NCBI GenBank assembly: GCA_021397845.1
Contig: CM038053.1
Location: forward strand, 83,885,157-83,949,156
DNA from: Areca catechu
Lineage: Eukaryota > Streptophyta > Magnoliopsida > Arecales > Arecaceae
Reading direction: 5' to 3'
DNA length: 64,000 nt
Made by a program: the position numbers and the translations under genes. Shown here piece after piece: positions 22,934 through 36,049 of this stretch (the first letter of the stretch is position 1; every line of letters starts with the position of its first letter). Below the pieces are notes generated by a model. It was not told the DNA's origin, did no database searches, and saw nothing but the letters and a program-made list of their open reading frames with translations.

Positions 22934-23961
22934 TCAGTCAGAATAAGATAGTGCAGCCAAGTATGCAAAATGGGTTAGCTTACTCTAGGGTTTCCTAGAC
23001 CTAGAGCCAAAACTGGGTGGGTCAGCTCAACTTACACTTGACCCAGTAGCTAATCCTTCCTCTGGCCAGGTAGAGGGTAGGAGTGTGGGAGGCCCCCCTA
23101 CTTTTGCAGGGACCCAATTAAAAACCACAACACCACTTAGGTCGTTTGACTCTGGACCCTCAGCCTTAGACACCATATTTTAGTAATAGCCATAGGATTA
23201 AATGCACTAGTTGGCCCACACAGCTCAGACCCGACTTGTGGGTGTCACTTAGCCCTAAAGGGCAAATTAGGTCTAATTAATTTTAATTAGGCTTAGGTCA
23301 GTATGATGATGGTTGTTTTGGGCCCAGGATAAGTGATGAACTCCTGTCTAGATGTTATATTGACTGCCCTTAAGATTAGATTAAAGAGATGATGGCATTC
23401 AAAAAATAAATTTTTTTGTGTATTTTATGATGTGGCAATTAGGTTTAAGTTGATTAGGTAGCAAATAAATTGGGCTTGGGATTGGGGTGTGTGGAAGTTG
23501 ATTAGGTTAGGTTGAGTCAAGTGCAGAAATATCAGAATTAGGGTTTCAGAAGATATAGATTTTGACATAGATCTTGATGTAGAAAAAAATCAAAAAAATT
23601 TTAAGACGGAGGATTAACAATATTGATGAACTCTTCCAAATTTTGTGCAAAAAAAATCAAATGATTTGCAAATCCTAGGGTTTTCGGACTGCTACAGAAA
23701 TCTAAGGATTTTGTTATGGTTTCTAATATACTGAATTTAAAGAATTAGGATTTCTGTAAAATTAATTAAAAAGTATGATAAAATAGAGAACAAGATAGAT
23801 AACAATTCATGTAAATATCATAGAAAAATAAAATTCTAGGTAGTCGAAATAAGATGAAAATCAGATACCTAATGTAATGGACAGGATGCAAAATTCAGAA
23901 CTTGGGGTTTTGTAAATCTAATGCAAATGAAAGCTATCCTAAAACCCCTCTGATACCAAAC

Positions 23962-25493
23962 TGATGTGAGATGACTCTAAGATTGCTAAACATACAGGAA
24001 AAATTGTAAACAAGTTTTTTATAATTTAATTTGTAGGCTAAATTTTCAAAAAAGTTAAGAACTAGCAGAAGAGTAGCAATGCAAATAATCACCATGATCG
24101 CAGCGTACTCGTGCAAGATAATGAAAGTCAAGACCTAAAAATTGAGAAACTCCTGGATTAGGATAGCTTATCTTCATTAAATCAGAAATTAAAAGAAAGG
24201 AAGGATATTACCAATCAGTGATTTGAAGAACTTCCGATGAAGAGATCACACAGCACTCTGATTGGAGCCTGGATAATGAAGCTCGGTTCGTTGAATTTGA
24301 TGACTGATTTAGGCAGTCATGGAGGCAAAGAAGGCCTTCTCTGTGGAGGTGAAACACCTCGGGGATCATGCAAGCATCAAGGGGTCAATCAAAATAGTAA
24401 TTAGACAAAGGAATAAAAACTAGGGTTTAGAAGGAAACAAAATTAGGTTGGGTGTGGGTGTCCTAGGGAAGAAGTAGTTGCTTGATTGGGGCAGCAGCTA
24501 GGGCATCTTCCTTTAGGCATGGCTGATCTCCAGGGATGCAGAAGGGTGCCAGGGTAGTAGGGGTTTGGCTAGGCACAAGGAGAGCACTCAAACAAAGACA
24601 AGAGAACCAACACAAAAGTAAACACAAGGCAATGACTCAAATTTCAGCAAGGTTGTATTCATAAGAGAAAGTTATTACAAGAGGAAAAGGGGTGGGGTAT
24701 TTATAGAGCTCCCATGCCCTCTCCTAACTAGGATTACACTTGGATTAACAAGTCTTCTCCTAATTAGATTACATGTCCTTTTCCTAGCTAGGTTAGAATT
24801 ACATGTCTTAAAACAATTACGAAGACAAATCCCAACTAGGTTAGACTAGCCTTCTCCTTCTTCCTTCATGCTTTGACTTTGTCAAGGATGCCTCCTCTTG
24901 CTTTGATTGGCATGTGGGCTTCAAGGGGGTAGCAATGGGTCTGCCCAAAGGGGCTTGGGCGCATGGACTTGGGCCTCTGATATCGGGGGTGCCCTGGTGG
25001 GAATATTCTTGGGATCAAAGTGGAATCTTGCTTCTTTATGGATCTGGGCTTGATCTCCTTGGGATGGGGTGTAGATGGACCTCTGGAATCATGGATGCCC
25101 TGGTTTGATAATATTCTCTGGCATCTGGACTGGAATCTAGGCCTCTGGAAAACATCTAGAAGGAATCAGGATTTCTGGAAGTGTTTTGGATCCTAGGGTG
25201 TCACACAAAATCCAACAAGCTGATGTAGTGGCTTCTGACTCCTGGATGAGGCCTGATGGAACTCCAAAATAGGGTAACCTCCTTCCTTGTACAAAATTTG
25301 ACTCTTACTAGACTCATGGCTGAAGTACAGGACTCAAAACTGGACTAAGGTTGAGGGTTGAGATAAATCAACTAACGTCAACTTATTACAGGACTCAATC
25401 TTAATTGATTACAAAATTTTCAAAACTTTGATACATGACTAAGTAAACCATATGGGATCTAGTGATCTGTGTCTAATCCTGGTGTCCCCACCA
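23962..25493 (-). repeat. 5' LTR of the nested chromovirus
   Basis: Plus-strand ends TGATGTGAGATGACTC and CCCCACCA. Preceded inward by the minus-strand primer site. The ORF 24914-25108 is LTR sequence repeated in the other LTR. Confidence 0.85.
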
Positions 25494-25869
25494 AGAGTTA
25501 TCTATTCATTGGTATAGCGAGTTACTAATAATCGGGCATAGTAAAGTATCGCATATCGGTAGGACTGTAGCACCCATTAGAAATCTTGGTCATGTAAGAG
25601 GTTTCTACATCTCCATGAGGGAGTATGTGAGATCTATGGAATTAGTAAAAGTCTAAATATTTCTTAAAATTTCTAGAATAATTTTTATTATTAAGTACAA
25701 AAGTCTAACCCAATCTTCTACTCTTTCATAACTAAACCATGCCAGCTTCCAATTCATTAGCCCATATACTTGAAACAAACTAACTTGTTGGCCTTAACTA
25801 TAAGGACTAGTTAAGAACCTCAAAATAATCTTAAATTTTAAGAAGTTATTATGTGCTCGACCATGACCC

Positions 25870-26560
25870 CCCATCTTACCTGACCATCCTAGTGCTCACT
25901 AGATGATAGCATTTGAAAGATGGATGGAAGTTGATAATAAGGTGAAGTCCTACATGATGGCTTTAATGTCAAATGTATTGCAAAGCCAGTATAAGGATAT
26001 GCAAATTGCCAAGGCTATAATTAATTACCTGCAAGAACTTTATGGTGAACAGAGTTGTATTGCATACTTTGAGATCTCAAAAAGACTATTTAATACCAAC
26101 ATATGCAAAGGGCAGTCAGTCCATGATCATTGCTTAACAATGATCAAAGACATAATAGCTTGAGAAGCTAGGCATACTGATTCATAGGAAACTACAGGTC
26201 AATTGATCCTTCAATCCTTAACTAACTCATTTACTCAGTTCGTAATGAAATATAATATAAATAAATTGAGTTACACTTTGCTTGAATTATTAAACATGTT
26301 GGTAAGTAATGAGGGAATCTTGAAGAGTTCAAAGGGCTCCATTCTTGCAATGGAACAAGCATCTTCATCTAAAAAAAGTTTGCTTCGAAGAAGAAGAAGC
26401 CTATTAAGAAGTAGAAGAAAGACAATAAGCCTAAGAAGGATGGTTAAAAGAAGCCTACTATGAGCAAAGAAAAATATTTTCACCATAACATTGTTAGACT
26501 TGGAAAAGAAACTGTCTATTGTACCTGGAGAGTTTGAAGAAACATTAGGCATATGCACCT
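25870..26560 (+). pseudogene. Copia gag, decayed
   Basis: 25903-26163 encodes WMEVDNKVKSYMMALMSNVL and INYLQELYGEQS, the capsid-type fold found at the N-terminus of Copia gag-pol proteins (UBN2 family). Frame changes follow, with LLELLNMLVSNEGI and a Lys/Arg-rich segment, then a lost zinc knuckle near 26470. It belongs to the 15646-31855 element and lies just after the nested chromovirus. Confidence 0.65.
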
Positions 26561-26599
26561 TCAGAAAGTATGTTATACTCGTTATTGAATCAAACCTTA

Positions 26600-29500
26600 C
26601 AGTATCTTCTACTACTAGTTAGGTATTAGACTCTGGTTTAGGTGCTTATATTTGTACTTCAATGCCAGGTCTGTTAAAGAGTAAAATGCAAAGGGAAGGA
26701 GAGATGATCCTTCATGTTGAAAATGGTACAAAAGTTATTGTAGTTACCATGGGAGCATACCCTCTGTCATTACTTTAGGGTTATTTAGTTTTGAAAGATT
26801 GTTATCATATATTATATCTAGCAAAAAACTTGATTTCTATTTGTGCTAGTATAGGAAGGTTATAAATTTATATTCAATAAAGACTTTATTTGATTTATTT
26901 CAAAAATAAATTAATTGTAAAAGCTCTCTTGATTGACAATTTGTACAATTACATACTATGTATCTGTGAATATTAATGAGCAAATAGCGAATGCCATAGG
27001 ACATAAACAACCTAGAGATGACCTAAATCTAAAGTATATGTGGGCACCTTAGGCTTGGTCACATGGAGAGGATGGGATTAAGAAACTAGAAAAGGATGGT
27101 ATCCTAGATCCAATTAATTTGGATCATATCCATTTGTGAATCATACCTTCAAGAAAAAATGACCAAATAACGCTTTGCAGGTCAAGTGAAGAGGGTCACT
27201 GAGTAACTTGCCTTGGTGCACACTATGTGCGGGGACCATTTGATGTACCAGCCAGGGGTAGTTTTCAATACTTCATTATCTTTACTTATGATTACTCACA
27301 GTATGGGTATATGTTTCTTATGAGATACAAGTCTAAAGCATTTAATAAATTCAAGGAGTTCAGACATAAAGTAGAAATGTAAACATAAAAATCTTTTAAT
27401 GTCTCTTATCAAATCAAGAAGGTTAATACCTAAGCAGAGAGTTTCTGGATTATCTTAAGGACAACATCATAGTCTTACAATGGACCCCTCTTGGTACACT
27501 TCAACTCAATGAGATATCTGAAAGGAGGAATATGACCTCATTACATATGGTCCGATCCATGATGAGTTTTACTAACCTATCTTTATTTCTTTGGGGCTAT
27601 ATCCTGTAAACTTCGATTACATTTTAAATAAGGTTCCCTTTAAGTCTGTTCCTATCATTCTATAGAAATGTGGCATGGTTAGAGACTAATGGTAGACAAA
27701 TTAGAGTCAAATCAATGAGCTTGCTTAATAGGATATCTTAAAGAATATATGGATACTACTTTACTTCTTAGAGGATATAATATAATTGTGAGCCAGCATG
27801 CCACATTCTTCAAAAAATAGTTTGTTTAGGATGGTGGTTATGGGAGGTTAATTGAGGTCGATGAGAAAGTCTCTAAAAGATAGCCAGCTAGAGATCAAGT
27901 TAAATCCAATGAACTAGTAGATGTAGTTGCATCACCACCTCGTAGTTGTAGTAGGATCTCTTATCCTCCTGAAAGGTACTTAGGTATGCTTACTAAGATA
28001 TAGAGGAAATATTCTTTGTAAGAGATAAGGAACAAATATTGATCCTAAGATCTATGTTGAGGCAATATTAGGCATCAACTCCGAGAAATGGTTGAGTGCT
28101 ATAAAGTTAGAAATTGACTTAATACACTCGAACCAAGTCTGATCCTTAGTGGATCCACCTGAGGGGATAGTACCCATTAAAAGTAAATGGATCCACAAAA
28201 GGAAGATAGGTATGGATGGTAAGGTAGAGAGCATATAGCTAGGCTGGTGGTGAAAGGATATAGTTAGCACGAAGGCATTAACTATCAAGATATTTCTTCA
28301 CCAGTAGCCATACTAAAATCCATCCGCACACAGCTTTCCATTATAGAATTTCATGATTATGAAATATGGTAAATGGATATGAAAACTTTATTCCTTAATA
28401 AATTTCTCGAGGAAGATATCTATATGGAGCAGCCTTTGAATTTTACTTCTAATGATAGAGATCACAAGGTTTGCAAGCCACATCGATCCATTTATGGATT
28501 AAAGCAAGCTTCTCAAAGTTTGAATACTTATTTTAATGATGCGATTAGATCATTTGATTTTATCAAGAACAAGGAGGAGCCTTATATATATAAAAAGGCC
28601 AATGAGAGGACTATGATATTTCTCATATTATACATAGATGACATCGTCCAAATTGGAAATGAAATTCCCATGTTAACTTTGGTTAAAAGTTAGTTGTCTA
28701 AGAAATTCTCTTTGAAAGACCTAGGTGAAGTTCATATATTCTAGGAATTAAGGTCTATAGAGATAGATGAATAGAATGCTTAGCCTTTCACATGCATTAT
28801 ATGTAGAGGAAGTGCTGAAAAGTTTCAGCATGGAGAACTTTAAGAGAGGATTATTATCCTTTAGGCATGGCATATGTCTCTTTAAGAAGATGTATCCTAG
28901 AACACCTGAGGAGATATAGCACATGAGCAAGATCCCATATGCTTCGATGATTGAGAGCCTCATATATGCCATGTTATATACTCGACCTAATATTGCCCTA
29001 ACTGAGTATCATGAGTAGGTATCAGTCAAATCTAGATGAGGAGCACTAGATTGCTATGAAGTATCATTATGTACTTAAGAAAAGCTAAGGATTTATTCTT
29101 GATCTTTGGAGAAAGTCATAATTTATGGATAGAGGGATATACTGATTCAAACTTTATGGCTGATCTTAATGATAGAAGGTCTACATCAGGATATGTGTTT
29201 CTATGCAATGATGGTTCTATTAGCTAGAAAAGTTCTAAGCAACCCATTATTACTGATTATACTATAGAGGCTAAGTACATCGCTATCTCTAAAGCTATAA
29301 AGGAAGCTTTCTAGTATATGAAATTTATTGTGGAGCTTGGAGTGATGTCATCAAATACCATCCCATTATACTCTAACAATAATGGTGCCTTAGCCTTGCT
29401 AAGGAGCCCAGGTCTCACCAGAAGTCCAGGCACATCAAGCAGTGTTCATATCATACACGATTATCTCAAAAAAAATACATCAATGAATGAAGAGTAGACT

Positions 29501-29618
29501 CCATAGATAATATGACAGACCTACTGATGAAGCAATTGAGCCAGTAGAAGACTAAAGTCTATCTTGAGAGGATGGGACTTAGATATATGGCCAATTAGCT
29601 TTATTGGAAGTGGGAGAT
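26600..29618 (+). pseudogene. Copia pol: protease, integrase, RT and RNase H remnants
   Basis: In order: a protease-like VLDSGLGAYICTS near 26626; integrase core words GPFDVPARGSFQYFIIFTYD near 27235-27300; RT from SLVDPPEGIVPIKSKWIHKR (~28140) through MDMKTLFLNKFLEEDIYMEQ (28373), GLKQAS and the catalytic loop YIDDI (28634-28648); RNase H with GYTDSNFMADLNDRRSTSGY near 29138 and LYSNNNGALALL near 29370. Order integrase before RT is diagnostic for Copia. Stops and frameshifts occur throughout, so no product is expected. Confidence 0.75.
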
Positions 29619-31855
29619 TATTAGATGTATGCCCTATAAACCAAGTTGGCATGATGCATTATAACATTTCTAGGATATTTTGTACTTAATTCATTGAAAT
29701 CAACAAAATAGGCTTTATTCTTTTTATTCATCTAATGTGCCTATGAATCTATAAAATTAATGGACAATGATATATATTCTTATGAGTTAAGAATTTAAAA
29801 CATGTGTCATTATAGATTAACTTCTAAAAGTTCATGATCATTGGATCATCAAGAGAATGGTGATCAATCTATCAAGATCGATGTATAATCTCCTTCCTTC
29901 TAGGTAGACGAGTCTTGAGTCTATAGTGTAGAGATACTAGAATGAGAGTACAAATGGTTGTTAGTGAATAATGGTACTAAGCATATCAAGTTTGAGAAGT
30001 CATATGGATGTCTATTCACTCATCACTGACTTTTCAAATATTATAGTTGTATAAGTAATTCCTTGACCTACGATGTCTCGGCTACTCACAGCGAGGTTGT
30101 TATGGTTGGTAGCACATAAATATGATCCCTAGCTATTCAAAACCTTGTGGTATTGGTTGGCTATAGTAGTTTTACTATAGGAGTAAGAAGTATACTTATA
30201 TAGGATCTATCAGTCCTAGTAGTTAAAGTATAATCCTATGTGACCTAATTATTTAAGTCCTTGAATCTATAGTCACAGTAGTGTAATATTGAAAAAGAGT
30301 ATTCATGGAAATCATAATTAAACTTAAGCTAATTAAGTTTCATATATAATGGATGCTTAGGATTTGACTAGCTTCCATGACCTGCATTTTGTCAAGATTT
30401 TTGATAGAAAAATTTGGTCACACAATAACTACACCTAGGGGTTTATTTTATTCTACTTGGCTACCACTATATACTGCTTGATGTACTAGTGGATTGTAAG
30501 AACTCACTAGGTTCATTATCAGATCAATGATCCAAGTTAGGGTTGACCTGAAATTATTTCATTCTATCCCAAAAGTTTTGATGATACTATAACAAAGATC
30601 ATAGTATGTCTCAGTACCAGATGGAATAAACCTAAGGGGTTATATATAACAGGAGTCGACCTGATCTAAAAATGGATCTATATAAGAGTTATATATTCAG
30701 TACCTACTAATTTTGGTACTTGTTAATTTTGGTACTTGCTAATTTTGATACTTGCTAAATTAGTATATGTTAATTTCAGTACTTGCTAATTTTAATATGA
30801 TGGACCCATTACAATTGTTACAATAATATTTAACTTTATTATTTGACTTAATAAAATCAAATTTAATTATTATTAACTTTATTTAAAGTTAATTGGACTT
30901 ATAATTTAAGTTTGATCTGAATTATTGATCAAGTTGACTTGACAATAATCTTTTTGAATTTGATTCAATTCAAGCTTGAAATGTTTGAAAAATCAATCAA
31001 AATTAAGTCAAATTAAGATAAGAGTTAGGAGAGCCAGTGAATTGGGTCTCTTTTCTAATCTTATGTAGAAACCAAGGGAGGTGCACAAACATGTGCACCT
31101 CCTCTTGGCATGTGCAATGAGAAGAGGGAGGCAGCAAGTTGGCACCCCTCTTTCTCATCTGGGACTCTCTTTCCTTTTTAATAAACATGAACTCTTATTT
31201 AATTTGACCATTGACCAAATCAGATAAAAATTCATATTTACCTAGATTTTTAAAGGTGGTGATGGAGGGGTTTTTGGCATGGATTTAAGAAGGGAACAAG
31301 AGAGACTGCACAAAGTTTTGATCGATACATAGCTATTATGATTTTCATCCATATTTTGATCCTCCATGAAAAATTGAGTTCTATACCTTTATGGAAAGTT
31401 GAGAGCCCATTGATTTCATTAAAAATATTCAATTATTTCTTTAGTATTTAATTCTTTGAGAGAATAGGAGAGTAGGCTACTAAGTTTTGGTTTTTGACTA
31501 GAAGAAGAGGTCCATATCCATGGAAGAAGAAAGACCTGCAAGGATCTAGTGGTCTAGGTTTCCTGAGATTCAGTCAGGAAAGCTTCGTGTGGATACTAGC
31601 GAAGGCTCGGCATGTGTGTAGCTCTAATGAATCCCGATAGATCTAATCAATCTGACAGATCTGGTATTAGAAAAAAGATTTTGGTGATCAAAGTAGGTCG
31701 ATTCCTCTTATAATTTTTAACTTTTTAGATATGATTAAATTTAATTATTACAATATTTTAGAGATATGATTTATATGTTAATATGATTTATTTAAATCAA
31801 CATGCTTAGATGAAAATTATTTTTCATGTATTTTGCTTCCATTGTGATAAGGTTT
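29619..31855 (+). repeat. 3' LTR of the Copia element, right end truncated
   Basis: Aligns with 15646-17850. Diverges after CTTCCATTGTGATAAGG, where an (AT)n run starts; ~45 bp corresponding to 17850-17896 are missing. Confidence 0.8.
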
Positions 31856-31856
31856 T

Positions 31857-31880
31857 GAATATATATATATATATATATAA
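31857..31880. repeat. (AT)n microsatellite
   Basis: About eleven AT dinucleotides at the broken end of the Copia 3' LTR. Confidence 0.9.
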
Positions 31881-32520
31881 GCTTATTAAATTACTTTTTC
31901 AAATAGGGTGCCTAACTATTTGCTCCAACTCCTTTCTCTCCTCATCATCTCTATTCTTGTTTTCATTCCTCACCACTCCTCTATTCTCCTCTCCTCTTCT
32001 AATATGTTTTGTGCAAAAGAGAATGTTATTCTTAGTGAAAATTGGAAAAGTGGTTGGCATAAGAGATAAGTTTGATTTTAAGTTTCCTTTTTTGTAAAAA
32101 GTTATCCTAATTCATATGAAAAGAAAAATTTATTATAGTTTTAGAAATTGTTATAGGGTAAATGACATGTCTAAATCTATTCTAGTCTAGTTATGATCAA
32201 TTACCAATGAACCTGAAGCCTGACAGCTAGAGGCCAACCTCTTACCAAGGTATAAAGTACTTTTCGGCTATGAGCATATATACTAAGGCATAGGATGCTC
32301 GACGATCAGAAATCAATCTTCTACCCAAGCATGGATGTTTATTGGTTAGAGAATGATCTCTTATTAAGCACAGGATGCTTAACTATTTATTGAATAGATG
32401 CTAATCACATACCTAAACTATGTACAGATGACGCAGGATACGACCTCGAATCAAGAATTATTTCAAGGAAATCGGATCGTTGGTCATTAAGAAACGATCC
32501 TAGGCTAGGCTAAACCAAAC
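31881..32520. other. Unassigned AT-rich DNA
   Basis: No domain or element end recognised. Some CTTACC/AGGATGCT words recur (32230-32390). T-rich runs begin at ~32540. Confidence 0.4.
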
Positions 32521-33923
32521 CAAATTATTCTTCCAATGTTTTTTTATTCAAATGACCCCATTTTTTTTTCATATTTTTTTCATTTCTCTTTTTTTTTTCA
32601 CTATATACTTTCTTTTTTCTTTTTTTTTCCTCACGGTCTTTTTTTCCTCTGTTTACTCTAAAGTTGGCAGAGGATGCCGACTTGCTTTGAGAAGGTGTGT
32701 GGAGACTCATGCTTTCATGATCGTGCGAGGTCATCTTTCAGTGCTTTGATGGCCGTGCGGAACACCCAAAACAAGGGTGCTGGTCCTTGGAGGGGCAGAT
32801 TCGATGGGCATCGCCGGTGACGGGGCTGGGGACGAGGACGGCGGCCTAGGAAAAGGTGGCGCGGCCCTGCTCCGATGAATGGCGGTGGCTCGGTGGGGAG
32901 AAGAACAGCACGGGCAGTGGAACAAGCGGATCGACGTGGCCTTCGCTGGCATTGATGGCTCCCACGATGCATCCAAATAACACAACCAACAAGATCTAGC
33001 AGCCTGACATCACTCCCAATGAAAAGAGAACACATCTATGGGGATCAAGAACTAGAACTCGATAAAGAAAAGAACTCCAAGAGATAATGAAGTGACAGAA
33101 ATGGAGAGATCACGGATTATATATGTGGAAAGAGAGATCGGAGGAGGTGGGGGAATTGCCAGATTTCCCTCCTTTAGCGGGCTCTCGCTGACGATGGTGG
33201 TGGCATGAACGGTAGTGGCTCGAGGAGTTGATTTCTTTCCGGAGGAAGTAGCAACAAGGAAGAGAAAGAAGAGATAGGGAAAATAGAATATAAGGAAAAG
33301 AGTCCGCAGAGAAGAATCCAGAGAGAAGAATAAAGAAAGAGAATAAGAGGGAGAGAAGTAGTAGGAAGAAACTGGGCAAAGAAATAGAGCATGGAGGGAA
33401 GAACCAGAGGAGAGAAGAGCAGGGGAAAAGAAAAAGGAGAGGGGGGAGGAGTCGGGACACACCCAAGCTCTTTTCTCAAATATTTTCTTCGCTTCGCTAA
33501 TTTTATTCCCAATGAGAAAAGTCTTTAAATAGACTAATATAAGATATCTGATATCCCGATCAGATTTCTCAATCCCAATCCTAACAAATTCGAACTATTT
33601 ATTTAAAAACAAACAAATCCAATTAAAGGATAAAATAAATCCTGAAAATAAATATTCAAACTAAACAATCGATAAGATCCTAAATTATCCTAAAAATTCT
33701 GATAACTTACTCTTGAATTTGAATTCAAGAGTGGTGTTGCATCAGGATTAGTGCTGATGATGATGACTTGAGGATATGTGCTCATCGACTCCAGGATCTT
33801 GGGCCCGAGGGCTTGGGCTTCAGGTTCTGGGCTGGGCTGGCTTCAGGTTTTGGGCTGGGCTAGGCTTCAGGTTAGATCTGGGCTGTTTCAGATTCTGGGC
33901 TGGCTTCAATGTCCCCATCAACA
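32521..33923 (-). repeat. LTR-like segment with promoter, minus strand
   Basis: The right end reads CCCCATCAACA on the plus strand (33913-33923), so the minus strand starts TGTTGATGGGGACATTG like an LTR. A repeated GGGCTTCAGGTTCTGGGCTGG motif follows (33800-33910). A TATA-like CTATTTAAAGAC lies at ~33530-33515, with a pyrimidine-rich leader to ~33050 and a GC-rich block (32740-33000) downstream. Overlapping minus-strand ORFs (32715-33035, 33052-33512) are Ser/Leu- or Arg/Pro-rich and resemble translated leader, not protein families. The other LTR end and target duplication were not found, so extent is approximate. Confidence 0.4.
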
Positions 33924-34989
33924 GAGTTCTATAACTTCATAAAGTATATCTCTTAAAGTCATTAGAGCTATTACGACAAGGTTAGTAAAGTGGTTATCAG
34001 AAGTGTAACAAATAACTTAGCATACCACTTTCCAAGCTGATCTTTTAATGGCCCAACTGATTTTACAACTTATTTAATGGCATAACTACCTCATGAATAG
34101 TTACAACTGCCTAACCGACTTGGCCCTGAACTTTTATAAATAAAGGGAAGGTAGGAGAAAATTATGACTCTCTTTTTCTATTTTCTTCTCACTATTCTCC
34201 TTCTTTGAGCTGACTTAAGCATTAGAGGGTCCTCCATTAAAAAAAATTCACCCATTTCTTCAATAACAAGAACTTCTTTTGCAGGTCTAGGGTTGATCAG
34301 GTCTGCTTTGGAAGTCACTGATCGATTTCCTAAAGGATCTCTAGATTCTCAGAGGCTCAAGGCCACCTCAATGCATCTAGTTTATCCAACTTGGAGAGAA
34401 GCAACAATCGATTGGTGCTAGTGGAGGAAACCTTGCCCAAATCTTTCAAGAAAATTATAAGAGAAATATCTCTAATTAATTCCACTTCTTGATGGCGATC
34501 TCCTCAAAATACTCCCAACATAGCTAAAGTTAGGAAGAGAAATCCTCAACCTACTTTTATTATTGATCAAAGGTTGGATACTCTAATTAAGCATGTCAGC
34601 TACTGATAAATGCCATCCATTTTTATCAACAATCTACCATCCAGCTCTCAGCCCCACCAGCTAAATTGTCACCATGAAGCCACTGGTACTTGCCTAATGG
34701 AGGTGACATAAGTCATCAATCTCTCCATAGGGAGGAAGAAATCTAGTGGTTAATTTCTTAGGAAGGAACCATTGCCACTACCCCCCAGAGGATTTCTAGG
34801 AGGATTCGACTTTGACATACCCTATAAATCATCACTCTTAGTGAGAGAATAATATCGAGTAGAAAGCCTGAGAACTGGAAGTCAGACATGATAAAATTTA
34901 TGTGGAAGACCACCACCAGAATGACTTCTATAATTTCAATACACAATCTCATTTCTTTGAAAAAATAGTGAATGAGCCAATTCCCCATT

Positions 34990-35900
34990 AGTTCAAGATG
35001 CTATCAGTTGAACTTTATGATAGTTCTAATGACCTGATTGATCATTGGAAAGGATACAAAGCTCTAATGAGGCTCTAAGTCATGTTTGACACCTGATTGT
35101 GCTTGGCTTTCCTAGTAACTTTGAAGAAAGCTACCAGGATATGGTTTTCGAGCCTACTACCTAGATCCATCTATTTCTTCTAATAACTAATTAGCAAGTT
35201 AATAATACACTTCAGTAATCATCAACTATAGCTAAAGAATAATGATAGTCTCTTCTTTATTAAGTAAAAAGAATGAGAGATGCTTTGAAGTTATATGGCA
35301 TGCTTTAATGCAGCCACATTCAAACTCAGAGATTTTAATGAGTTCATTGCTATGTTGAAACTGAAGTGAGGACTTTGAAGTGGTCACCTGAGTTTCTCCT
35401 TTGATAAAAACTTTCCAAGGAACCATGTAGAGCTCCTTGTACGTGTAGGGAAATATGTCCAAGTCGAGGAAGGTTTTTTCCTCCAATAGAATGAGGAAGG
35501 AAAGAAGAAGAGTGGAAAGAAGCAGGCTCATGAGGAAAAACTCATACTCAGCTAGAAGCCATCAAACCCTCCAAAGAATTCAAAGCTAAATCACCCTACT
35601 TGGTAGTTTATCGATGACAACCACTTGACTACTCAATCTCAAATTTTGATGAAGATCAAGAATAAAGACTATTTGTACCAACCACTACCTATGAAAGATC
35701 CACTAGAAAAGAGAGATAAAAACAAGTACTATTGCTTCCATAGAGTTTATGGTCATGATACAAAATATTGCCAGTATTTAAAATAAGAGATTGAGAACTT
35801 GATCCATAGGAGTAATCTTAACAAGTTTATTAATAGCTAAAAGAAAGAAGAGACCCCTTGAATGCACCATAAGCAAGAAATTAGGCCAAGTAACTTGCCA
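34990..35900 (+). pseudogene. Tat-like gag remnant
   Basis: Frames with stops give LYDSSNDLIDHWKGYKALM, then SFDKNFPRNHVELLVRVGKY, KDPLEKRDKNKYYCFHRVYG and HDTKYCQYLK-EIENLIHR. These match the order of Tat-type gags: capsid core, basic linker, then a CCHC-like zinc finger (CFHxxxGHDTKYC). No intact ORF. Confidence 0.6.
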
Positions 35901-36049
35901 ACCATTGGGACAGTCAACATGCTCTCAAACCTCTCTAAAAGCAAGAGGCAGAAGTATAGAATGAGCAGCCACCAAGAAAGAGATATCGAGTAGAGCTGAC
36001 TAGTTCTCTAGATGAGAATGTTATTTACTTTTTTGATAATGATGTAAGG

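Larger units (their letters stand above)
19363..25493 (-). mobile_element. Non-autonomous Ty3/gypsy chromovirus, minus strand, TSD AGAGT
   Basis: Perfect 5-bp target duplication AGAGT at 19358-19362 and 25494-25498. LTRs 19363-20917 (3') and 23962-25493 (5'), ~1.54 kb, start TGGTGGGGACACC on the minus strand. The minus-strand primer site TTTGGTATCAGAG (23948-23960) adjoins the 5' LTR. The interior (20918-23961) has gag and acidic linker, a decayed integrase tail and a chromodomain-region tail, but no protease, RT or RNase H. Gag and integrase meet at the same fusion point as in 53489-60534. It is inserted in the leader of the Copia element and is older than the 53489 copy, judging by stops and LTR differences. 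Confidence 0.85.
15646..31855 (+). mobile_element. Copia retrotransposon (Tork/Angela-like), plus strand, decayed, interrupted
   Basis: LTRs at 15646-17896 and 29619-31855 align over ~2.2 kb. A primer-site-like GTAGTATCAAAGTC (17897-17910) follows the first LTR, and a polypurine tract GGAAGTGGGAGA precedes the second (29607-29618). The interior holds Copia gag, integrase, RT and RNase H in Copia order with many stops. A 6.1-kb chromovirus is nested at 19363-25493, so the element's own interior is about 5.6 kb. The 3' LTR lacks its last ~45 bp, where an (AT)n tract begins, so no target-site duplication can be verified. LTR divergence and stop density mark it as old. Confidence 0.8.

Noticed and set aside
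23948..23960. Primer-site sequences (TGGTATCAGAG type) as tRNA gene fragments
   Set aside because: They match only the 3' end complement of initiator tRNA and sit next to LTR ends; no cloverleaf or internal promoter boxes surround them.
32715..33512. Overlapping Ser/Leu- and Arg/Pro-rich ORFs, minus strand
   Set aside because: Several frames are open at once, compositions are biased, and a TATA box sits upstream; better explained as leader or LTR.
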